DNA of 64,000 nucleotides from assembly GCF_954871325.1 (NCBI RefSeq), contig NC_088775.1, positions 77,725,561 to 77,789,560 on the forward strand, given 5' to 3'. The position numbers and the translations under genes were made by a program. This document shows, piece after piece, positions 58,331 to 64,000 of the stretch. The notes below the pieces were generated by a model. That model ran no database searches. It saw only the letters and a program-made list of their open reading frames with translations, and had not been told where the DNA came from. Positions within the stretch are counted from its first letter, which is position 1. Every line of letters starts with the position of its first letter. This stretch comes from Gordionus sp. m RMFG-2023. Lineage: Eukaryota > Nematomorpha > Gordioida > Chordodea > Parachordodidae.

Positions 58331-58963
58331 GTGGGGCAACAATTTCAGATTTATGATATTCCAGGAGTGTTAAAAAATGAAATACCAAGGGCAGTGACAT
58401 CAAATAATATATTAAATGGATTCTTAGCATGTGACATATTTCCTTTAAACCCAAATATATTTACAGAACAAGATTATATCTGCTGTAATAATTCAAATGC
58501 TAACTCAAATATTGAATTTGAAAATAATGATGAAAATATTACAGTGACTCAAAATAATGATAGTGATTTATCTATATTATTGAACGAAAATGTTCCAGAT
58601 GATATTGATGAACCTTATCATGATATGTTACCATCATGCTCAAAAAATTATAATAAAGTATTCAATCCTTCATCTATAATACCTATTCCAAAATTATTCA
58701 ATATTTCATCGGATAAAATATCTAAAAAAAAGAATTCAGAAATATTAACATCTACACCTTATAAAAAAAAATTATTAATTCAGAGAAAAAAAAAGATATC
58801 AAAAAATAATTGTTTATGTGTTATTTGTAATAAAAACTATAAAAATAGTCGCGAGGGCGATGAATGGCTAAAATGTACAATGTGCCTTGAATGGGCACAT
58901 TCTAAATGTGCTAATTATGATAATTATTTTACATGTCCTTATTGTTATTACAAGTTACCTTAA
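58331..58963 (+). CDS. pogo transposase C-terminus with PHD-like zinc finger
   Basis: Starts in mid-protein: FQIYDIPGVLKNEIPRAVTS and NGFLACDIFPLNPNIFTEQD match the region after the DDE domain in Jerky/pogo-like transposases. A long acidic and Ser/Lys-rich linker follows, then CVICNKNYKNSREGDEW, KCTMCLEWAHSKCA and FTCPYC, a Cys4-His-Cys3-like finger often found at the end of this type. The last four or five codons after CPYC belong to the inserted LTR element; without it the frame would end shortly after. No internal stops in 210 codons. Confidence 0.82.
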   Translation: MGQQFQIYDIPGVLKNEIPRAVTSNNILNGFLACDIFPLNPNIFTEQDYICCNNSNANSNIEFENNDENITVTQNNDSDLSILLNENVPDDIDEPYHDMLPSCSKNYNKVFNPSSIIPIPKLFNISSDKISKKKNSEILTSTPYKKKLLIQRKKKISKNNCLCVICNKNYKNSREGDEWLKCTMCLEWAHSKCANYDNYFTCPYCYYKLP

Positions 58964-59382
58964 ATATAATAAAAATGCCCTTTACTCTCAATTATATAAC
59001 TTAACAACCCAAAATAATTCTTTCTAATAATATTAAATAAATACCATTGACCATTAACGACGATCCATATTTAACATAATTATCTTTATTTCCAATAAAA
59101 CCACCAATCTAACATAAAATATGTAGAAAAATATAACATAATATAATTATTCAATTCTTCATTTCTCAAAGGTCCACAGCTGACATCCAAAGGTCCACAG
59201 CTGACATCTAATCCAATATCTCTTAATCTCCAACTACGGGTTTTTCCGAACAATGAAACACACCCCGTGATCCCTATCTCCTCTTCTTCCCACAAGGAAA
59301 ACTTAATTTCCCTGTCAGAAAATAACTGACATTTGATGTATTATATTAAATTTATTTCTTCTTTTTTTCAACAGTTACAACA
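58946..59382 (-). repeat. LTR (3' LTR on the minus strand)
   Basis: Contains a doubled AAAGGTCCACAGCTGACATC motif. Nearly identical to 61434-61872. Open frames on its minus strand are incidental. Confidence 0.9.
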
Positions 59383-59424
59383 CGCCCACCCTTCACAAGC
59401 CCAGCGTCCCTCTCTCTGTGGTTT

Positions 59425-59530
59425 TGTTGTATCGAATCACCTCTTTGAATTGTATCGAATCACCCCTTTGAATTGTATCGAATCTCCTCTTTGAATTGTA
59501 TCGAATCACCTTTTTGAATTGTATCGAGAC
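59425..59530. repeat. 22-bp tandem repeat in the LTR element
   Basis: About five copies of GAATTGTATCGAATCACCTC-like units just inside the 3' LTR. A second small duplication (about 52 bp, GCAGACACTAAATCAAAATA...) lies at 60655-60760. Confidence 0.85.
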
Positions 59531-61433
59531 GCCTTGAAGACGTTCAGGGAATTTGTCGAATCGTCTTCCCTTATGATGATTTATAATATAATATCGCCGA
59601 TACCTTTCAATATATAATCGCGAAAACACATATTATCAATAATGACCTGTACATTGGGGTATCTGCATTTATAATCTATGCAACATTAATATGGACAATG
59701 TAATATCAGCAAAACATAATAATTCATTCATTTTAAGACATTTGGGAAATATGAGCTATAATACACATTATTTGGATATGATTCATGGTAATTAAGAAAT
59801 AATGATATTACATATAATAATGTAATGTGAACATATTGTCTGTGTGTGAAATGCAATTTCAACACATGTAATTTTCCTTCTGTCATGTAAAAAAACAAAG
59901 CTACATTTATGTAAATATTTCCTAAAATGAATAGAAAAATCCATCCTTAGGTATTACAAATAATTGCGAAACTCTGCCAAACAAAGATTCTACCTAAAAT
60001 TACAATATATCCATATACAAATACATTTAATATTTTATATGAAGGAACAAATATAATACGTAGAAAATACAATATTTCCCATCTAGGAATTACTCAGTAT
60101 CCTAAGAAAAATATACCATTTCTACCTAACTCTGTCATCACAGTTAGCACAAATTCACAAAAATGTAGAATGCAAAATAACAACAATTGAGAATATAATG
60201 GGCTATATGGTATATATGTAAAGAATTTTTAATATACCTGCACAATATAAAATAATTTGAGTCTTTTCTTTAAAAAATATGTTCATAATTAAATAGTAAA
60301 ATGTGATGTGCTATAAAATTATTACAAAAATAAAAAAAATGTATTATGCAGCATAAATTTACAAAAAAAATTTACACCAAAAAAAAAAACTTTCTCCAGT
60401 ATGCAAACTAAACAATATTCTCACCTCAAGGCATACCCATCAACACGGGCTGACCTTATCTGTAAAAATATTTCCCTTCAATCATTGCATACATAAAAAT
60501 AATATAATAATTGCAAATATAACTTTTTATAAAATTTTATAATTTAACAAAAAAAAATATATATTAAATATAAAGATTTCATAATTTGGGAAAAAAAATA
60601 TTACACATCTAATATATCATATAAATTCCTAACCCATTTATATATATATCAAATGCAGACACTAAATCAAAATAACTATCCACCTCTAACATTGGATATT
60701 ATTCTGCAGACACTAAATCAAAATAACTATTCACCTCTAACATTGAATATTATTCTGACTTCATCATAATTCAATTCCCTTATTTCATCAAAATGTTAAT
60801 TACTTCAAAATAAACCACATTACCTCACCCTCAATGGATCCCTTAATAACATATCAACCTTAATTGAAACTAAATTACGAATACCATATATTAACATTAA
60901 TTATTAATAAATGATCCCACACATGTCCATCCCTTTAAAAACCCAATATGCATAATAATAAAACACCTACTCTATTACAAAAGTCCACTTATATATATAT
61001 TTTTATAAATTTCAAATATTTAAATATTTAGAAATCCTTTCTGTCCTGCTGATCATGAGTAGCTTCCTATGACGGAATACCTATAACACCATTCAATGAA
61101 TTTACCATTCAATGAATTTTAAGGCATACCAAATAATGATCAAAATTGGATGTACCATATACATCTAGACATAAGATAATATACCAAATATTACTGTCTT
61201 AAATTCCTGATCTTATTTCCATATTTCTGCCTAATACTCATTACCTACTTTCAATCTTCCATTTTTTAAAATTACATATAAAAGTATAGAAATCCTTAAA
61301 CTCATGTATCTGTATAGTTTTTAGTACATTGCCTTGTCAAAATTTCTCTTATGTAATATGTATACAACAAAAATTTTGTTTTACTTTAAAACCGAATCAA
61401 CCCACTCTTTCGATCTTGGTCAGCTGGCAACAA

Positions 61434-61872
61434 TATTACAAGTTACCTTAAATATAATAAAAATGCCCTTTACTCTCAATTATATAACGTAACAACCCAA
61501 AATAATTCTTTCTAATAATATTAAATAAATACCATTGACCATTAACGACGATCCATATTTAACATAATTATCTTTATTTCCAATAAAACCACAACAATCT
61601 AACATAAAATATGTAGAAAAATATAACATAATATAATTATTCAATTCTTCATTTCTCAAAGGTCCACAGCTGACATCCAAAGGTCCACAGCTGACATCTA
61701 ATCCAATATCTCTTAATCTCCAACTACGGGTTTTTCCGAACAATGAAACACACCCCGTGATCCCTATCTCCTCTTCTTCCCCCAAGGAAAACTTAATTTC
61801 CCTGTCAGAAAATAACTGACATTTGATGTATTATATTAAATTTATTTCTTCTTTTTTTCAACAGTTACAACA
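61434..61872 (-). repeat. LTR (5' LTR on the minus strand)
   Basis: Partner of 58946-59382, 439 bp, with the same doubled AAAGGTCCACAGCTGACAT motif. Abuts the ATTGT target duplication on its outer side. Confidence 0.9.
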
Positions 61873-62198
61873 ATTGTATCGATTAGTTTTTAAATAAAAA
61901 TCATAAATAAATCTTAAATTTGTAATATTTGTTAAATAAAACAATAAATATGTGTCAAATATTATTTTAACCACTTTACCCTAGTGCTTATCCATTTTAC
62001 CCTGTACCCAGGGTAAAATGGCGAAAATGAGTAGTTTTACATAACTAATCATAGCTCCTAAAATATTATAGGTAGAGGGCTACACTTTTTTTTATCTTGT
62101 AGAAGAGCACATTGATCTATAATTTGTTGTGTTTGACTCTTGTTTAAAATTTTTATGGTAAATATGCAAAATGCCTATCGTTTTACCCCGGTCTCCCC

Positions 62199-63379
62199 TA
62201 CTTTTATAATTGACCTATTATAATACAATTCATCGACCAAATCTATATTTGCAAACAATCATAGACATTTTTCAAATAAAACTTTCTGCTATCCTTATAA
62301 ATGTAATTTAAAAAGTTTAGACATTTTCAGCATCATTATGCTATAATAATGAATTCATTGTAAATGATGGGGATTTTAATTGAATTTATTATCTAAAAAA
62401 GTACTCCTTTATATTCACTAAATGTCGATCGTTGGTAGTAAAAGATAAAAAAAATTTAAGTTATTCTTTTTAAATTTTCTGAAAGGAGTATCATTATAAT
62501 TAAAAGGTGAAATTAAGCGAAAATTTTTTAGGGTGATAGGCATAGGTCTTTGAAGGGGGTTTGCATTCAGTGAAAATCCTGTCATGTAGACCCTTGGGTG
62601 CAGATATATGATTGAGCCTTTAAAATCTTTTTAGGATGTCTATTTGAATTAGAGATATGCAAAGTCCGGCCCATGGATCGGACTGGGCCGTGTAATTTCA
62701 AAAAAAATTAATTTGGGCTGGGCAAAATAAATAACGGACCGGGCCTGGCATGCAAATTAGAGATGCCGTTCTTAACAGAGAATAGGAAAAATTATTGTAA
62801 AGCCTATTGTTAAAATATTATATTTTTATTTTGCTAATGATTTAACTTATTAAATGACCTGCTAAAATGATTACTCATTTGTAAATACGCTCATTTTTCA
62901 TTTGTTAATAAGAAAATTATGAAATCTAAACCCTCATAATTATTTGTTATTTTTCCATAGGATATATTTCGAGATTTTAAAAAACCAGACCATAAAGTAA
63001 TGACAATATTAGTAAAATATCGAAAATAAATTTGGATGGGTTGATCCGGGATAACTGAATTTCAATCAAGCTGAGTGTGCTTCCAAATTTGTCATTTGCA
63101 GACAGGACGATAGCCAGTAATTTTTCAGCTGGGGGGGGCAGATGCTTACTTTAGGGGGCCACTATTTCTCTTAAATAAAACAAATAATTAAGCATTCATA
63201 TAAATTTTTTGCTATTTTTATTAAAAAATTAATAATGAAATATGAATACAAAATAATACTATAATATGAATATACAAAATAATACTATAATATATACGCC
63301 GATTTTGATTTTTAACATAAATAAACTAAAGGATAAATTTTGTGTTATTATTTTTTTCATATGCCATCAATACTTTGTT
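62199..63379. other. intergenic with a small GC-rich MITE and a G-run end
   Basis: 62650-62757 carries GTCCGGCCCATGGATCGG, GGGCTGGGC and CCGGGCCTGGC phrases between AGAGATATGCA and TGCAAATTAGAGATG ends, a likely MITE of the GC-rich type. At 63110-63165, CAGTAATTTTTCAGCT plus an 8-G run looks like a hAT-type end. A duplicated ATACAAAATAATACTATAAT lies at 63244 and 63270. No genes. Confidence 0.5.
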
Positions 63380-64000
63380 TACGTTGATCTTTCATCTAAT
63401 CTCTAGTGCTCGATAGAACCTCTTTATTGTAGAGAAAGAGGCCACACAAGAAGCCGTTGGTACCCTAATGATGATGGATGCTGAGTAGCATTTATACAAT
63501 TCTTAAATGCATGATGATATTATTTTTATACATAATATTTAGGATAATATGTGTTTCTTTAACTTTTGCAGCTAATAATCCTTTAACTATTTCCATTTAA
63601 TGATGTAATGTTTCCATATTTAAGTTTAATAATGATTCTAATCGTGCAATTTTATCCGAAAATTAATCAGGGTCAAATAGGAACAAAGTATTAAAACATG
63701 ATAGAAGATTATAATCATCTTGTGTAAATCTATCTAAAAAACGATTAACAGAAAGTAATCAATAATTAATTTCCTTTTAAAGAATTCCCTTTTCACAATT
63801 AAATTGTAATTTGGTCTCGACTAAAAAATCTTGAAAATTTATAGGCTTCTTACGTAACCTTGATGATTTCTGGGGAGTGAGATTAAATTTTGCTATAAGT
63901 TTTTCAGCCTTAATTCTAATCAAATCAAAAGAATTATCGTTTCTTTTATTTTTTTAATATTGATAGTGGAATCAAAATAATTTTTAGCACATACTATATT
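63380..64000 (-). pseudogene. hAT transposase relic (ZMYM1-like), cut by the window end
   Basis: The minus strand reads KLIAKFNLTPQKSSRLRKKP near 63900, then INFQDFLVETKLQ. LLSVNRFLDRFTQDDYNLLS lies near 63740, and near 63450 FSTIKRFYRALEIR echoes the hATC motif. Stops and frame changes interrupt it. The G-run end at 63131 may be its 3' terminus. The remainder lies beyond the window. Confidence 0.7.

Larger units (their letters stand above)
58946..61872 (-). mobile_element. non-coding LTR element inserted in the pogo transposon
   Basis: 2927 bp, flanked by the 5-bp target duplication ATTGT (58941-58945, 61873-61877) and bounded by direct repeats of 437 and 439 bp. On the minus strand the LTRs start TGTTGTAACTG. 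A purine-rich AAGGGTGGGCG precedes the 3' LTR (at 59383 onward), and TTGCCAGCTGACCAAGATCG follows the 5' LTR as a candidate primer site. The 2.05-kb interior has no gag/pol coding, so this is a non-autonomous (LARD/TRIM-like) element that looks whole. The two LTRs differ at only a handful of positions (about 1%), so the insertion is young. Confidence 0.88.
57304..62198 (+). mobile_element. pogo-type DNA transposon, core missing, host to an LTR element
   Basis: The inverted ends GGGGAGACCGGGGTAAA and TTTACCCCGGTCTCCCC are flanked by TA on both sides (57302-57303, 62199-62200), as for pogo/Tc1-mariner. Further GGGTAAA/TTTACCC motifs lie inside both ends (57312-57336, 57667-57690, 61976-62030). 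It spans 4895 bp, about 1.97 kb without the LTR element at 58946-61872. The N-terminal helix-turn-helix and the C-terminal part of the transposase remain, but the DDE catalytic domain is absent. Confidence 0.9.

Noticed and set aside
59086-59295. Minus-strand frames at 59086-59295 and 61480-61785 with matching peptides
   Set aside because: They lie in the two LTRs of one element, and the similarity reflects the repeat, not a gene family.
1-64000. CRISPR arrays, operons, bacterial-type promoters or riboswitches
   Set aside because: Nothing of this kind; the tandem repeats here lack CRISPR spacing and the genes are eukaryotic with introns.

Overview
This is animal nuclear DNA, strongly AT-rich (roughly three quarters A+T by eye). 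It has intron-bearing genes on the plus strand, one tRNA gene, and a very heavy load of DNA transposons. Three host genes can be recognised. The first is a nicotinamidase (Naam/PNC1-like, 4 exons, 5482-21833), which points to an invertebrate because vertebrates lack this enzyme. The second is a PCNP-like small nuclear protein (5 exons, 33215-33885). The third is a dual-oxidase maturation factor, DUOXA / Drosophila moladietz-like (3 exons, 49357-54096). An arthropod or similar invertebrate would fit, but the sequence does not fix the phylum.

Layout. 1-5.3 kb: intergenic, with an eroded hAT transposase (about 2250-3880). 5.34-5.41 kb: tRNA-Arg(TCG), minus strand, divergent from the nicotinamidase. 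5.5-21.8 kb: the nicotinamidase, whose third intron is about 13.7 kb and holds a 21-bp minisatellite, nested hAT elements up to four layers deep, and a 3.5 kb giant inverted repeat made from a transposase gene. 21.9-32.6 kb: two copies of a composite hAT element (each carrying another hAT-like element at the same internal site), a third type of hAT element and other relics. 33.2-33.9 kb: the compact PCNP gene with introns of 39-108 nt. 36-44 kb: a hAT relic, a nearly intact LINE on the minus strand and an LTR-retroelement fossil. 44-49 kb: gene-poor, with small MITEs. 49.4-54.1 kb: DUOXA, with a hAT element in its second intron. 55.4 kb: a 200-N assembly gap. 57.3-62.2 kb: a pogo-type transposon with long inverted ends and a TA target. 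Its catalytic core is missing and a young non-coding LTR element sits inside it. 63.4-64 kb: another hAT relic running off the window.

The three host genes are not an operon and share no obvious pathway. DUOXA serves H2O2 production by dual oxidase, nicotinamidase opens the NAD salvage route, and PCNP is a small nuclear protein of unclear role. The main themes are the contrast between host introns of about 40 nt and TE-filled introns of kilobases, and the readable insertion history: many hAT insertions still have exact 8-bp target duplications.
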